Shown: positions 12,291 through 24,651, counted from the first letter of the stretch. The stretch: 64,000 nucleotides of DNA from Paramecium sonneborni (GCA_905182985.1 CAJJDN010000043.1:38112-102111); one strand, 5' to 3'. Notes: a model not told the origin generated them from the letters alone. Program-made: numbers and translations.

Positions 12291-13829
12291 TTGAAGGAAT
12301 TAAGCCTCATTATTTGAAAAGGATTCATCAATAGACAATTTCAAATATTGCTCTTCCTAAATTACAACGAGTGTTTTGCATAAGAACTTGTTAGAAGGAA
12401 TAATTCTTTGATCTGAATACATTATAACAACATTATAACAATGCAAAATGAAATAAATAAGTTTAGGATGTAAATAAAACTCAAAAAGGTTGTAAAAGTA
12501 TATATTTTATCATTTATGCTTTATTTTATTAAAAAATTATAAATACAATATTTAAATTGTCGAAAATTAAACTTTCAATTGTCTATATATATTTAAATCT
12601 GGTTATTAAAATTGTTAATTAAAAAGTTATATTATTTCTTTAGAATTATTAACATATCATTTTTTCCTCCTTTGGTTGTTTGTTGTTCTCTATTTGTCTG
12701 ATTATTCTACTAATAAGAGGCTAGGAAGTTAAATCTGATATTACATATTCATCATATATCCTCATATTTTTTGCACTATTACCCCCAGAATTACACAAGC
12801 TTAGAGTTCAACATTAAATTCATGTACGAATAAATTTTGTCTTAAACATGTTTTGATTTTTTGTATCTTTCCACCTTTCTTTCAAGAAACTAGCCTAATA
12901 GAATATAAAAAAAAAAATTGCCAAATATTACTAAAAATAAGGCCCACTTAATTGACAACATCGTAAACAACAACAGGTGAGTTCTGTTATTCTGAGACGA
13001 AGTCAAAGATTTTCTTCCTCCTTTGAATTTTTATCTAGTAATAATATTTATTATATTATCGTTTTAAATTAACATATTTTAAATATAATATTTCAATTCA
13101 AATAAAATTGATTTGAAAATGTGTAATTCTATAACATTCATCATTAGATGTTAATCAGTTTATGAAGGATAAACAAAATTCTTAAGCAATACAAGTAAGA
13201 TTATTAATATGCTAAATTAGGGTTTGAATTGTTAAACTAGGATAAAAGTCAATTTCTAATTGAAATCATAAGTCAAAAATAACACGATTTTCAGAAAGAA
13301 CTCTAATCAATTTTGATTTTACAATTTAATATACTCCTATCAGAAGATTCACCTTTGATTTGGGTGCTTCAACCAAATTCTAAAGAGCTGATGTTAGGGC
13401 AATATTAAAAGTTCTAAATAAAACTGTTGATCTTTATGTTAAAGAAAAATTAAATAATATATAATCTTATATTCTTTCTAAATTATAGATTCTCATGAAC
13501 TAACTTAAGTACCAAACAATAGCTCAAGTTCACTCTAAATAGTGAATTCTTCCAGTTCCTCTTATAATAATTTTGGAAATAACAATATGAGATTATTTAT
13601 AAATTAATATATATCCATATACAATATTTATATTTTCTTATAAACAAATAGACAATCTCTAGTATAAATGAAAAATTTTAATTATAAAATATATTTTTAA
13701 GAGAAATAATATATATCAGATATACTAAAACATTTTCTTATATTATTTAGGCTTATGATTTGAAGTTGGATTTGATAATTAACATAATATTCGATTAACT
13801 TCAATTATTCTTCCTGACTCAAAAAATCA
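12291..13829. other. AT-rich stretch with one weak coding scrap
   Basis: Mostly non-coding. A plus-strand scrap at about 13126-13499 changes frame once (LLSEDSPLIWVLQPNSKELM in its second part) and ends at a TGA. Nothing nameable. Confidence 0.35.
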
Positions 13830-14720
13830 ATATATTATTTTTATTCAGAATAATATTAAGTTAGATAATCTTCTACTTTTTTTTGTTATATTCAACATAA
13901 AACTATTAATGAATTACAATATTAACTATTTATTGATGCTCCCCAAGCTATTTTGAAATTCTCTTAAAGCCTCTTTAGAATCCATTTGATCAACCAACTT
14001 CTCATAATTCTTTAATTTTCTTTTTGGTTACTGGACATCCTCATAATATTATTACAATTTGAACTTAAACTTAGAGAAATTATAGAAACTTAATTATTTC
14101 TTTATCAGGATTAAATAATAAATCTATAGTTAATTTATTTAATATCAAAATAATATCTTAATTTTACTTTAAATCTTCTTCCGTTTAATGCTTTTATTAA
14201 GAACTATAAGAAATACATATTTCTTTATATAATAGTTTTTCATCCTTTTATTATTCAATTTTGGAAATTAGAATCATTTGATAATAAAAAGGAAAAATTT
14301 TTTTAAAAGGTATCTATCTCAACCTAATGAACCCTGATTAATTATTGGATCATCACTATAAATAAACCATTTGATAATGGCTAATATTTTCATTTGCCAC
14401 TTCAGAATGAATATACATTTATAAACTTGCCTTTTTAAGTTTTTCACCTTTTGGTTACAATTGCTTTGCAAAAAAACAAATAGTTTTGAATGATTTACCA
14501 TAATATTGATTCCATCTCTTATGAACTTCGATTAAAATAATATTAATTCATACTATAAAAGTCAAATCAATCTTTTTCCATTAAACTTAGTCATACTTAT
14601 TTTTGTATTACAATATCTTAATCTATCAGCGTAAGGTAAAATCTTTAATCTAATAATTTTTAATATCAAAAGCTATTTTAATATATTTCTATTTCTTCCC
14701 CAAACGAATTCATTTATAAT
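13830..14720 (-). pseudogene. Unrecognised degenerate minus-strand gene
   Basis: Several protein-like segments follow one another on the minus strand in different frames: GRKLKNYEKLVDQ-type sequence with MDSKEALREFQNSLGSINK (about 14060-13930), and upstream HKRWNQYYGKSFKTICFFAK with GEKLKKASLQMYIHSEVANE (about 14535-14345). Further upstream a frame opens at an ATG near 14714 (NSFGEEIEIYQNSF) and soon meets a TGA. A GTATGA...AAG candidate intron lies near 14600. Most of this lies in the duplicated gap-flanking block. No family recognised. Confidence 0.35.
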
Positions 14721-14786
14721 AATATTCAATTAAAGAGTATCTTAATTAGTTATTCTAAAATCTAAAATAAATTATTAAATATATAT
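14198..14786. repeat. Direct duplication, left copy (589 bp)
   Basis: This block recurs at 15388-15976 with an offset of 1190 bp; no differences were seen. The left copy ends exactly where the N run begins. It therefore looks like two contig ends that overlap but were not merged. Confidence 0.9.
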
Positions 14787-15387
14787 NNNNNNNNNNNNNN
14801 NNNNNNNNNNNNNNNNNNNNNNNNNNNNNNNNNNNNNNNNNNNNNNNNNNNNNNNNNNNNNNNNNNNNNNNNNNNNNNNNNNNNNNNNNNNNNNNNNNNN
14901 NNNNNNNNNNNNNNNNNNNNNNNNNNNNNNNNNNNNNNNNNNNNNNNNNNNNNNNNNNNNNNNNNNNNNNNNNNNNNNNNNNNNNNNNNNNNNNNNNNNN
15001 NNNNNNNNNNNNNNNNNNNNNNNNNNNNNNNNNNNNNNNNNNNNNNNNNNNNNNNNNNNNNNNNNNNNNNNNNNNNNNNNNNNNNNNNNNNNNNNNNNNN
15101 NNNNNNNNNNNNNNNNNNNNNNNNNNNNNNNNNNNNNNNNNNNNNNNNNNNNNNNNNNNNNNNNNNNNNNNNNNNNNNNNNNNNNNNNNNNNNNNNNNNN
15201 NNNNNNNNNNNNNNNNNNNNNNNNNNNNNNNNNNNNNNNNNNNNNNNNNNNNNNNNNNNNNNNNNNNNNNNNNNNNNNNNNNNNNNNNNNNNNNNNNNNN
15301 NNNNNNNNNNNNNNNNNNNNNNNNNNNNNNNNNNNNNNNNNNNNNNNNNNNNNNNNNNNNNNNNNNNNNNNNNNNNNNNNNNNNNNN
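14787..15387. other. Assembly gap (601 N)
   Basis: A run of N between the two copies of a 589-bp sequence. The true distance is probably negative, meaning the contig ends overlap. Confidence 0.98.
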
Positions 15388-15976
15388 TAAGAACTATAAG
15401 AAATACATATTTCTTTATATAATAGTTTTTCATCCTTTTATTATTCAATTTTGGAAATTAGAATCATTTGATAATAAAAAGGAAAAATTTTTTTAAAAGG
15501 TATCTATCTCAACCTAATGAACCCTGATTAATTATTGGATCATCACTATAAATAAACCATTTGATAATGGCTAATATTTTCATTTGCCACTTCAGAATGA
15601 ATATACATTTATAAACTTGCCTTTTTAAGTTTTTCACCTTTTGGTTACAATTGCTTTGCAAAAAAACAAATAGTTTTGAATGATTTACCATAATATTGAT
15701 TCCATCTCTTATGAACTTCGATTAAAATAATATTAATTCATACTATAAAAGTCAAATCAATCTTTTTCCATTAAACTTAGTCATACTTATTTTTGTATTA
15801 CAATATCTTAATCTATCAGCGTAAGGTAAAATCTTTAATCTAATAATTTTTAATATCAAAAGCTATTTTAATATATTTCTATTTCTTCCCCAAACGAATT
15901 CATTTATAATAATATTCAATTAAAGAGTATCTTAATTAGTTATTCTAAAATCTAAAATAAATTATTAAATATATAT
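15388..15976. repeat. Direct duplication, right copy (589 bp)
   Basis: Same sequence as 14198-14786, beginning immediately after the N run. It carries the same degenerate minus-strand coding segments as the left copy, so those should be counted once. Confidence 0.9.
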
Positions 15977-16833
15977 TCACTCATAAAATTTTGAATTTAT
16001 TTTTATTTAGAATATCTCAATAAACTTGTTTCTAAGTGTATGAAATATACACAATTATAAATAATTAATTGATTCGTACAAAATTCTTTAACAAATATAT
16101 ATCTATAAATTATAACTTAAATTTAAATTGCTAAGTAATTTTAGTATTATTATCAATCAATAAATCAATATAATTTATTATTTAAGCTTTGTTGAGTATT
16201 TTTAATTTTAGAAATTATTACAAAATAAATAAATTGTTCCCATGAAATGATATAATTTTATTAGCAAAATTCATAAATAAAATATCAAAGTTAAGCATTT
16301 GTTGCTTATTTTAATTTAATAATATTTTTAACTAACATATTAAATGCTTCATTTATGATTCCAATTTATTCTTAATAATTTGGGACTTTATAAAATATTT
16401 AATGTTAATTAAATAATTATTTTTCATTTTGCTGTCCATTGAAATTTATTATTATTTTGGGCTTTCATACTAATTCATATAAGCAATCTCTCATTACAAT
16501 TTTACATAAATTTACATTGTATTAAATGCTTTCCAGTCGTGTTTTAGGATAAGAGTTTCAAAATACAAAATTTCAAAATATTCAGATAGAATTTATTTTA
16601 ATATATCAATAACATTATCAAAATATTCTTTTTTTCTCTTCTCTTGGCTGTGCAAAACAAACTAAATACATTTTAAAAATAAAGATAAACTTAGTTCGAA
16701 AAATGTATCTAAATTAGCAAATTCTATAGTACTATAAACTAAATGAGAAATATTAAGAATCATAATAAATAGAGGAATTCTCTTAAACATTTATAAATAT
16801 AAAAATTTGATTTTTGAGGTGAAATCAATTAAA
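15977..16833. other. AT-rich non-coding stretch
   Basis: No open frame with protein-like composition was seen on either strand. Confidence 0.45.
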
Positions 16834-17355
16834 ATGTTTATAAAGTTTTCTACATATCAAAGAAATTGTATTGTTATAAAAGTCAAAATTCCAAAAGTAG
16901 TACTATTTAAAACATTTCATTAAACCTTATGCAAGTATAAAAATGTAATTGATGGATATCTAATGAAATGTTAATCGTATAAACGCTTGTTTTACAAATA
17001 TGAAAGAATGCCAGAATTACTAAATAGTTATGATGCAGAATAATTGTTGAAATTAGTTGAATCCATAAAGCATATTAAATGTAGAATTAATTCGGAATGT
17101 TTCATTATTTTTAAGACTTAAATTGCTCCATTAACAACATTTGTTGAAAGATAGTTGCATAATGGAGTTTTAAATAACAGAAAGGATATGTTCAATATTC
17201 TGGAATTGATTTACAATTTAGAAACCACTCGTCTCGACATCATTTAGTTCCAACTTAACTCATTTATATCTAAATTTAACTAAATGCTTATAAAAATTAA
17301 TTCCATTTTTAGAAATTATATTCAATATCAAAAAAACAAATTGTAAAATAATTGA
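16834..17355 (+). CDS. Hypothetical protein, 173 aa, unrecognised
   Basis: An uninterrupted frame runs from ATG at 16834 to TGA at 17353-17355, with several TAA/TAG read as Gln. It includes YERMPELLNSYDAEQLLKLV, then SIKHIKCRINSECFIIFK and NRKDMFNILELIYNLETT. The composition is balanced and mildly helical with scattered Cys (positions about 13, 36 and 53), no transmembrane segment and no signal peptide. The frame remains open upstream of the ATG, so the true start could lie further left. It may be a surviving small gene in a decayed neighbourhood or a relic that has not yet acquired a stop. No family recognised. Confidence 0.5.
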
Positions 17356-18094
17356 TTGACTATTTTTTTGTTTTTAGGTAACTTTCTCAAAGGTCATTGA
17401 TTAGAAAATTTTTCCCCTAATAAATTAGGTAAAATTTAAAAATTTTTTATCTATAATCATAAAAACTCTGCTTCTCCAATTCTTTCTGAACTAAAGATAA
17501 GTTTGTAAGCACTTTTTTTACTTGAAGGTTCGTAAGATATACATTATTAACATTCAAATTACCTGTTTTTAATAAGTTTTATTTGAGAATTTTAGAATAT
17601 TGTTAATAAGGTTAAGTTTCAAAGCATACGGTGATAGAAATAAGTTTATGACCTAAGTAACATATTAGTTATTTGAAATAAAATAGCATTACTTTTCCAA
17701 AGAATAATATTAAAACTCTAAATTGTTGAAATATTGAAAGCCAAAATCAAGTGTTTCTGCATCATTTAATTATTTTAAAGTTTTAGTTTAATTTGTATTA
17801 TTTCATTCTCTTTCAATAAAAATATGAAGAACAATTTATAATAATATAATAAAGGATATTAATATTCAATATAATTTACAATAATTTTTTTTTTAAATAT
17901 CATGATGATTTTAATTAGAATTTAATATAAAATTAATTGATAAAATAAAAGATATTAATATTCAAAATAATTTATAATAATATATTTTAAAATATGAAAC
18001 TATTTTTAAATAGAATTTACTTTAAAATTCATTGGTAAAATAAAAGATGTTATTATTTAATATAATTTATATTGCTTTTATTCTTAAAATTTCT
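17356..18094. other. AT-rich non-coding stretch
   Basis: No gene seen. The right half is a degenerate tandem repeat (17849-18075). Confidence 0.5.
17849..18075. repeat. Degenerate tandem repeat, about 95-100 bp unit, 2.4 copies
   Basis: Three successive starts read AAAGGATATTAATATTCAA, AAAAGATATTAATATTCAAA and AAAAGATGTTATTATTTAA. Each is followed by (T)ATAATTTA(C/T)A, and the first two by a T-rich tract, TAGAATTTA and TTGRTAAAATAAAAGAT. The third copy is cut short near 18075. It sits between a small ORF and the HSP90 pseudogene. Confidence 0.65.
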
Positions 18095-19140
18095 TCTTTT
18101 CATATTCAGTTTAATCTAAATCTAAGCCTTCCTCGGTGCAATTCTTTAATTTATTTCCATCGAATTCCTTTAATTATTAAATAACATATTCATCAATTGG
18201 GTCAATCATATAGATAACTCATAATCTTTTTTCTTTAAAGCTTCAACAAATGGTGAAGCAGCAACTGAAGCCTTTGATTCTCCTATAATGAAGAAGATAT
18301 CCTTTTATCCTTCCTTCATTTTACTAACATAATCCTTGAGTGAAACTAATTCTTAATCACTTTTAAATGTGTGTAATATAAGGAATTTACTTAATTTGGT
18401 TCTATTGGCTGAATCTTCATGGATACCTAATTTAAGATTCTTTGAGAATTTTTCATAGAATTTCTTATAGTCTTCAGCATTTTCACAGATTTCTGTGATC
18501 ATTCGATAACTTTTAAGATCTTGTTGTGTTACAAGAATTCTCTTGAAATATTTAAGGGTAAATCTTCAAAATCAACAACTCCCTTAACGAATCCAAAATA
18601 TTCAGAAATCAATTCTTCACAGTCATCCATAATGAATACTCTTCTAACATACAATTTGATATTATTCTTCTTCTTCTTTGTTTCAAATAAATCAAATGGT
18701 GCTCTCTTTGGAATGAATAGAACTGCTTTAAATTCCAAACCTCCTTCAACTGAGAATTATTTGACAGCCAAATGTTCTTCCCAATCGTTTGTCAATTAAT
18801 AGTAGATATTAGCATTTTCTTCCTTGGTTACTCCTTCTTATTTCTTCATTCATAATGGCTTGTTCTTATTAACTTATTCGAATTCAGTGCTAACTTCCTT
18901 GATCTTCTTCTTCTTTTTTTCAGCTTTATCTTTCTCTTCTTAGACTTCAACTTCTTCAGCTTTCTTTTCCTTATTTTCATCTTCATCATTACTAACTTCC
19001 TTCTCTGTTTTTCTTTCCTATTTATAATTCAATTGAGAATCCAATAAATTCTGAATGTTTTTTAACCAAATCCTTGACTCTCTTTTCTTCCAAGAATTCT
19101 AAGTTATCTTACTTCATATGTAAGATGATGATTGAAAGAA
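18095..19140 (-). pseudogene. HSP90 pseudogene (middle domain only)
   Basis: The minus strand encodes the HSP90 middle domain with near-canonical motifs: DNLEFLEEKRVKDLVKKHSE, then a Glu/Lys-rich charged linker (about 18905-19010), [40 protein letters not shown] and GIHEDSANRTKLSKFL. Four lesions are visible: a frameshift just before the linker, TGA replacing the conserved Trp after NKNKPL (near 18855), a deletion plus frameshift after KILKVIE (near 18500), and a frameshift after KKKDYE (near 18210). The N-terminal ATPase domain and the C-terminal dimerisation domain with its MEEVD-type tail are absent. The high residual similarity suggests a relatively recent truncated copy of a cytosolic-type HSP90. 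Confidence 0.93.
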
Positions 19141-19529
19141 TATACCACCAGCTTATGATTTCCATCTTTATTATTATTCAAAAGCGATAACTATGAAATG
19201 TGAAAAATATAATCAATTATTGAATTGCCAAAATTGAAAGAATACTTCTAATAGATCAGATAATTATGAAATCTCACATTTTCTAACACTATCTATTGTA
19301 GTAGACATTATTGTGATGAATATGATGGAACAATGAGTGAAAAGATCCTGATAAACATTTTCTAAAAAGGATAATAATTGAAATTACAAGCAATATTAGT
19401 TATAATGTTTAGGCTAACTATAGGAAAGTTTAATAGAATTTTATGGATTAATTTGCTTTAGAGAGTAAATTATTAAAAATTAAAAACAATTTAGGGTGGG
19501 TTTAATTTTCCGTAGCTGGATTAATCTTG

Positions 19530-19643
19530 GCCTATTGGCCCTGCAATTTTTGAAAGAAGCTAATTATTCTTCCAAAATCGATTTAATAATTTAGTAGATC
19601 TCCAAGAAAATGCATTGCCTGGTCTATATCTCTCTGCAATTTC
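19530..19643 (-). pseudogene. Short coding relic, unrecognised
   Basis: One minus-strand frame begins EIAERYRPGNAFSWRSTKLL and continues NRFWKNN... with unusually many Trp, Arg and Gly for this AT-rich area. The same frame stays free of TGA to about 19100 but soon loses protein-like composition. No family recognised. Confidence 0.3.
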
Positions 19644-20426
19644 ATTAATTTTTATTTTTTTATATTTATTTCATTGATTTCATTTATTTGATCTTTATTA
19701 GACCTAGTGATTAACAAAATTTAAGTGAAAAAGGCCATATTAAAGTATATATATTGGAAGAGAGCTATTATTATGGTATTAGTATTTATTGATCAAAAAA
19801 AATCAAGCATTTTTTCTTAGTATAGGAATTTTAAATAGTTCAATTTTTTGAGTGGTTTCTTTGAAGGATCCATTGTTTTTGAAAAAAATTTTAACAAATT
19901 AAAATACAAAGTAACATAGTAACATAGCAATTATTCCCAATTAAATATTATAAATTTTTATAAGTTTTTCTTAGAGATTTTACAAATATTATTATTATTA
20001 AGCACTCTAATGAATTGAAAACCAGTATAATAAATTTCTTTTTATTTAGTGTGATTAAATTCTTTCAATTTAATTTATTTAAATATACTTGTATAAAATA
20101 TTTATTTTCATAAAATCAAACTGTATTATTTAATAAGAAGGCATACTAATTGTGGATATTTAAACGTATTTAAGTATTATTGTGAATAAATAGGAAGTTT
20201 GAAGAACCAGATAAAGAAGATGAAATCAAGAATTATTTGGTCTAAGTATTGAATAAAAAAATTCCAAACTTAAAAATTAGGAAAGGAAGGTGAGGGTTAT
20301 TAAAGGTTTGAGTAAGTCTTTGGAATAAAAATTTAATTTACGCTCTACTATGTACGAGATAATAACCAATCATTACATTAAGTTTAGCTTTTAAATTTGA
20401 ATTAATTTATTATTATGAGATTATGA
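19644..20426. other. AT-rich stretch, mostly non-coding
   Basis: A short plus-strand scrap near 20195-20292 reads KFEEPDKEDEIKNYLVQVLN and ends in TGA. Otherwise no gene was seen. Confidence 0.4.
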
Positions 20427-21140
20427 TGCATTATCGAAAGTCTATTTTTTTATCTAACAGTTGTATTCTTAAGTGCAAAAATTGATAATCATGCTTAACA
20501 ATTAGAATTAAGGACCACCTAAAATAATATGAGACAAGTAGTGCGATTGATTTAAGAACTATTTGCATTAGAAGTAGATTTTAAGCTTCAAAAAATCAGA
20601 TTAGATGAAGGATATTATTGAGTTGAGCATTTGAAAAGAAATCTGTACTACCTAAGTGCAGGAATTTACAATACAACTGTAGAAATTTCATGCATGCTAT
20701 TCTAATTTTAACTGACTTATAAGAATAATTTTCAGTTCGATAGAGTACTATCAAACTTAGAAAGATTGTATATTCCACTTTAATAAGTTTTATTAGTCTC
20801 ACAATTTTTCTTAATATATCCTATTAATCAAGTATTATAATTATTATAACTTAAATTTTCTCAGGTTAATACAAGTTTCAGTTTTGCAAGAGAGTTTATT
20901 AGCTATGACTATATAATCTAATATACATAAATAATTAGTATAGTTAATTTTAGTTGCATAAATCAGCATATGTAAGTGTATAAGTCTATGAAAAATTACG
21001 AGATATATCTCAGAAAAAAAAGATAAAACTATAGAACAAATTAACATAAATTATACAAACTATTATAAAAATTTGATATTATTCACAAAGAAATTTAAAA
21101 GTATTAAAATTATTTCAGAAAGATATCGAATCGAATCTGA
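20427..21140 (+). pseudogene. ORF remnant of 238 codons with one in-frame TGA
   Basis: A single frame runs from 20427 to TGA 21138-21140 and is broken only by TGA at 20619-20621. Before it stands NNMRQVVRLIQELFALEVDF and IRLDEGYY; after it VEHLKRNLYYLSAGIYNTTV and a long hydrophilic stretch (VYKSMKNYEIYLRKKRQNYR). A continuation in another frame (RYRIESDEIQNKIPKTHL) follows. No ATG begins the frame. It looks like the 3' part of a decayed gene; replacement of a Trp (TGG to TGA) would explain the internal stop. Family not recognised. Confidence 0.45.
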
Positions 21141-22208
21141 TGAAATTTAGAATAAGATTCCAAAAACACATTTAGATTAATTTTTACTGCCTATAAGAAT
21201 TTGAGCAAAAACTTCAAAAATTTTTATTAGTAAGTAAATTAACAAATGACAATAAATTTTTGAATATAAAAATATATATATATTAAAACAACTCATAAAC
21301 TATCAGATTATAAATTTATATACCTATTTATAAAAATTAATCATTTTGCCTCTATAATTCCTTTTAAACAATATCTATACAATAATTCATTTTTATAGTT
21401 TAAGGCTTGGAGTAATCTAATACAAGATATATTAGGAAAATTCAGAAAATAACCATTCAAAATTCATAATTGGAGTAGTGGGTGATTTAGCAATCTATCC
21501 TAATTCAATACAGTTAATAAATAAGGAGTTAACCAAAAGCATGGATGGTTTTTGAATATATTTTTCAACTTTTAAAGGCAAACTAAAGAGTATGTAATAT
21601 TAAAGCCCTAAACTATTTAATGATTTGCCCTTCACCCTCATCCTTGGTTTTACTGCAATAATTATATTAATAGTTTTTTTCATTAAGGGTATTTTTGTAT
21701 ATTCATAAAACTAAAATTAACAAATATTTGACACAATAATGTTTATTAAATAATTTATTTTTTAGGTATATCTATAATATAGATTTCATGACTAAAATCA
21801 AAATCATTTCACATCTACTATTGAACAAATTTTGAATTAAGAAACTATTGTGAAATTATAAGGACAGAGCAAACAAAGTGGAAATAATTCTGCACACAGA
21901 ATAGAACTAAATAATTATTCAGTATTAACACATACAGATAGTTTTACAAGCTAATGACAAAATTTGAAAATTATAATTTACCAACTCTATTTTTATAGAG
22001 TATCAACAATAGCTAAATTCACAGTTACAAAATAAGATGTAGCTTTCATCAATTAACATAGAAGGTATATAAGATTTTTTAGAATTGTAATAAATATCGT
22101 TGATATTCTCTAATCATCTAATTTTTATGGAGTTTCTTTTAAAATATAATGCTTTCTTTTGAGAGGAAAGGTTAAGAGTTATAAAACTTTAGTTGATTAA
22201 ATTAACCA
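21141..22208. other. AT-rich stretch with a small coding scrap
   Basis: At 21784-21957 (plus) a frame reads NHFTSTIEQILNQETIVKLQ then SGNNSAHRIELNNYSVLTHT before TGA. The rest shows nothing gene-like. Confidence 0.35.
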
Positions 22209-22466
22209 TTTCATCTTCATGAAAATATAAAAAGTGATGCTGTCCAATCTTAATTAGTATATGAAAGCTAGCAATTTTCATAGAATATAAACACTAAGAA
22301 TATAATGAGTATATTTAGCTTCCTACTATTATCTAAATATTTATAATTATTAAGACAATATCTGACTGCAAAGGTGTATCTTTATCCATAAGTAAAGCAA
22401 ATATACCTGATTTTTTGTGAAAACTTAAATTTATAACAATTATCTATGTGTATACTTTTAAGGTGA
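22209..22466 (+). pseudogene. Unrecognised coding relic, 85 codons
   Basis: An open frame reads FHLHENIKSDAVQSQLVYES then a hydrophobic segment IMSIFSFLLLSKYLQLLRQY and ends at TGA 22464-22466. An adjoining upstream frame (RGKVKSYKTLVDQINHF) suggests one frameshift. No family recognised. Confidence 0.35.
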
Positions 22467-22807
22467 GATATTGAGATTCTTTATAAATTATTAATATTTG
22501 TATTAAATTTTAATGAGCATTTAGGTTCATGGCTTTGAAATACAATGTTTATATCTATTTATAAGGAATTTCTATGTAATGAGTTGTTTCGGTTTTGGTC
22601 TAAAACTCTTTATTATGTAATGAAAAATGTTCAAATATTAAATAAACCTTTCATTAGAGATATAATAATTTAAAAACAAAAAATTTTAGATCATTTCCAA
22701 GGATCTAATTTAAAGATTATCTTTAAACAAAGATTTTTAAAATAATGAGCTATTTTAATTAATATAAAATATATATAAAAATACATTAATATAGTTTCAA
22801 AAAAAAC

Positions 22808-23005
22808 ACATCTACTCAGCTTTTCAATATTACAACTAAAATATTGTAATTAATAATAAGAAGTGTTGTAAATTAATAGAATATATTTAGAAAGAAATTC
22901 AGAAGAATCCCTGGTAAACAACAAAATGAATACAAATGTTTAGTCATGATCAATAAAAATCCAGAAACTAATATATAATTCAATATAAAGGAAAATCTAA
23001 ATTGA
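22808..23005 (+). pseudogene. Unrecognised coding relic, 65 codons
   Basis: The frame reads QLIIRSVVNQQNIFRKKFRR, then IPGKQQNEYKCLVMINKNPE, before TGA 23003-23005. The basic, balanced composition is clearly protein-like. There is no start codon. Short phrases of this type occur in linker regions of ciliate sensor proteins, but I cannot assign it. Confidence 0.35.
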
Positions 23006-23114
23006 TTATAGTATCTGCTACTATGTTATAAGTAAATTATTATTAATGATGTTAAAATAAAACTTCATTTTATCCAAATTTTAAAAATAATGAATTGAGA
23101 TAATTTGCTAAATA

Positions 23115-23838
23115 TAAAACTAATTTCTGGTTGGTGGAAGCAAGTTGCTTTTATTAATAATTTATTCAAATATCTTGTTCAAGAAATATATAAAAGGAAC
23201 ATAAAGATCCACTTAATCTATACCAATGTCTTAGCATAAACTGAAAGTAGTTAATTAGTGCTCATGTAGCATTGAAAAAGCAGAAAATTTGATTCCTCTA
23301 AATTAAAAATAAAAGTCTTTAAGATGCCTTAAATGCCAAAACTATTAGAAAAGAAATCACAACATAAAAGATAAGGATGCACAGCATGAGAAAAGACATT
23401 GTTATAGATATTATTAAGTAAGATCTTTTTATTCATATATATTAATTCCTGTAATGTACTTATTACACTTAAATACAATATGAACATTGATACATCTAAT
23501 GGCAAGTTAGTGCTGAAAGAGGCAGTTAAAAATGTTATAAGCTAGTCTTAATGAACAATAACCATAAATAAAAAACATTGTTACTAAATGTTCAGTATGA
23601 AAGGATTAAGCCTTTTAAATTAAAGAAGATGCTTAAGAGAAGAAGAACTTATCACGATTGTTAATAAAATTCAATCAATAAACTCGGTAAAGTGCAACAA
23701 CCATAAGTCATGGAAAGTCTATATAGAAAATCAGATTATATAAGGTTTTATCTCTAATTAATTGAGAACAGGAGAGATTTTTTTCCAGTGTCACTTTCTG
23801 TTGAACGGAGTTTAATACACAAATAGGATTTATACTAC
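23115..23838 (+). pseudogene. Chain of overlapping coding relics with a Cys-rich segment
   Basis: Three consecutive open frames are seen. The first (about 23115-23275) starts KLISGWWKQVAFINNLFKYL. The second (23256-23483) includes LRCLKCQNYQKRNHNIKDKD and HEKRHCYRYYQ, a C-x2-C with a later Cys that faintly resembles a transposase-type zinc ribbon. The third (23491-23838, 116 codons) is basic and reads FKLKKMLKRRRTYHDCQQ and VMESLYRKSDYIRFYLQL. The frames differ, so no intact product can be made. A decayed mobile-element gene is possible but unproven. Confidence 0.35.
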
Positions 23839-24060
23839 TGATAAAAATAGCAATCTATGGCTCTAATAATTCATTATTTTTCTTGTAAATATTGATTATA
23901 GCACGGTTATACAAAAAAAAGATATTTTTATTAAATATACTAAAGAATTTTTATTTAGCATAAGCAATGAACATACTATTAGTATAAGTATTCTTTTTAA
24001 AGCATCAGTCTAATGGTTGGTTATTTTGAAAGGCTTTTAGTAACTTGCTTATGAACTTGA

Positions 24061-24651
24061 TGTAGCTAACTTATATTAACACTACTCATTACAATCAAAA
24101 GTGATGATGTGAAGCTTAATTTATTCTTTAATATTTATTATAGTATCAGCATAAATGATTTTCTTTTATCTACTATCACAAAAGGTTTAGCCATTCATAT
24201 TTTGGCTACCAGCCTAAAGAATAAAAAAACTTTAGCAATCATTCTTTTTTGCTTGTTCATATTGTTAATTAATTATGAAAGCTTACAACTTACTTACATA
24301 AAAAATACAATCAAATTTACTGTTTTAATAGTGAAAAACAATATTATTTTTTCATTATTCATGACCCATATTAAATTGTATAATAATGAAAATAGATTTT
24401 TATATTTTTACCACATGAATGATGTTGAGATGCCCATCTATTTTGGAAAAATCTTTATTTGGTTTTGGACTAAAATAGGGCAAATGTTTAAGCAGTCAAA
24501 ATAAATCATAATTTCCAGGTAACATTATCACTAATATTATTGTTTACTCTATATAGTGCATAATGAAAAAGGTAAGATAGCAACTTCTTAATTTGCACTA
24601 CCGAAATAGAAAAACTTAAAGCTGGATATTATAGAATGTGAAATCACGTGA
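24061..24651 (+). CDS. Hypothetical ORF, up to 196 aa, possibly membrane-associated
   Basis: The frame is open from just after a TGA at 24058 to TGA 24649-24651, but has no ATG near its beginning. It contains a long hydrophobic stretch (TLAIILFCLFILLI, about residues 60-75), then YFGKIFIWFWTKIGQMFKQS and a hydrophilic Gln/Lys-rich tail. The low-complexity AT-codon bias of the first half makes a chance open frame possible; the second half is more protein-like. No family recognised. Confidence 0.3.

Noticed and set aside
18521..18799. 92-aa plus-strand ORF
   Set aside because: Antisense shadow of the HSP90 pseudogene.
18840..18870. TGA decoded as tryptophan genome-wide
   Set aside because: TGA ends every intact gene on the right at the expected family length; the TGA at a Trp position in HSP90 sits in a gene with several other lesions.
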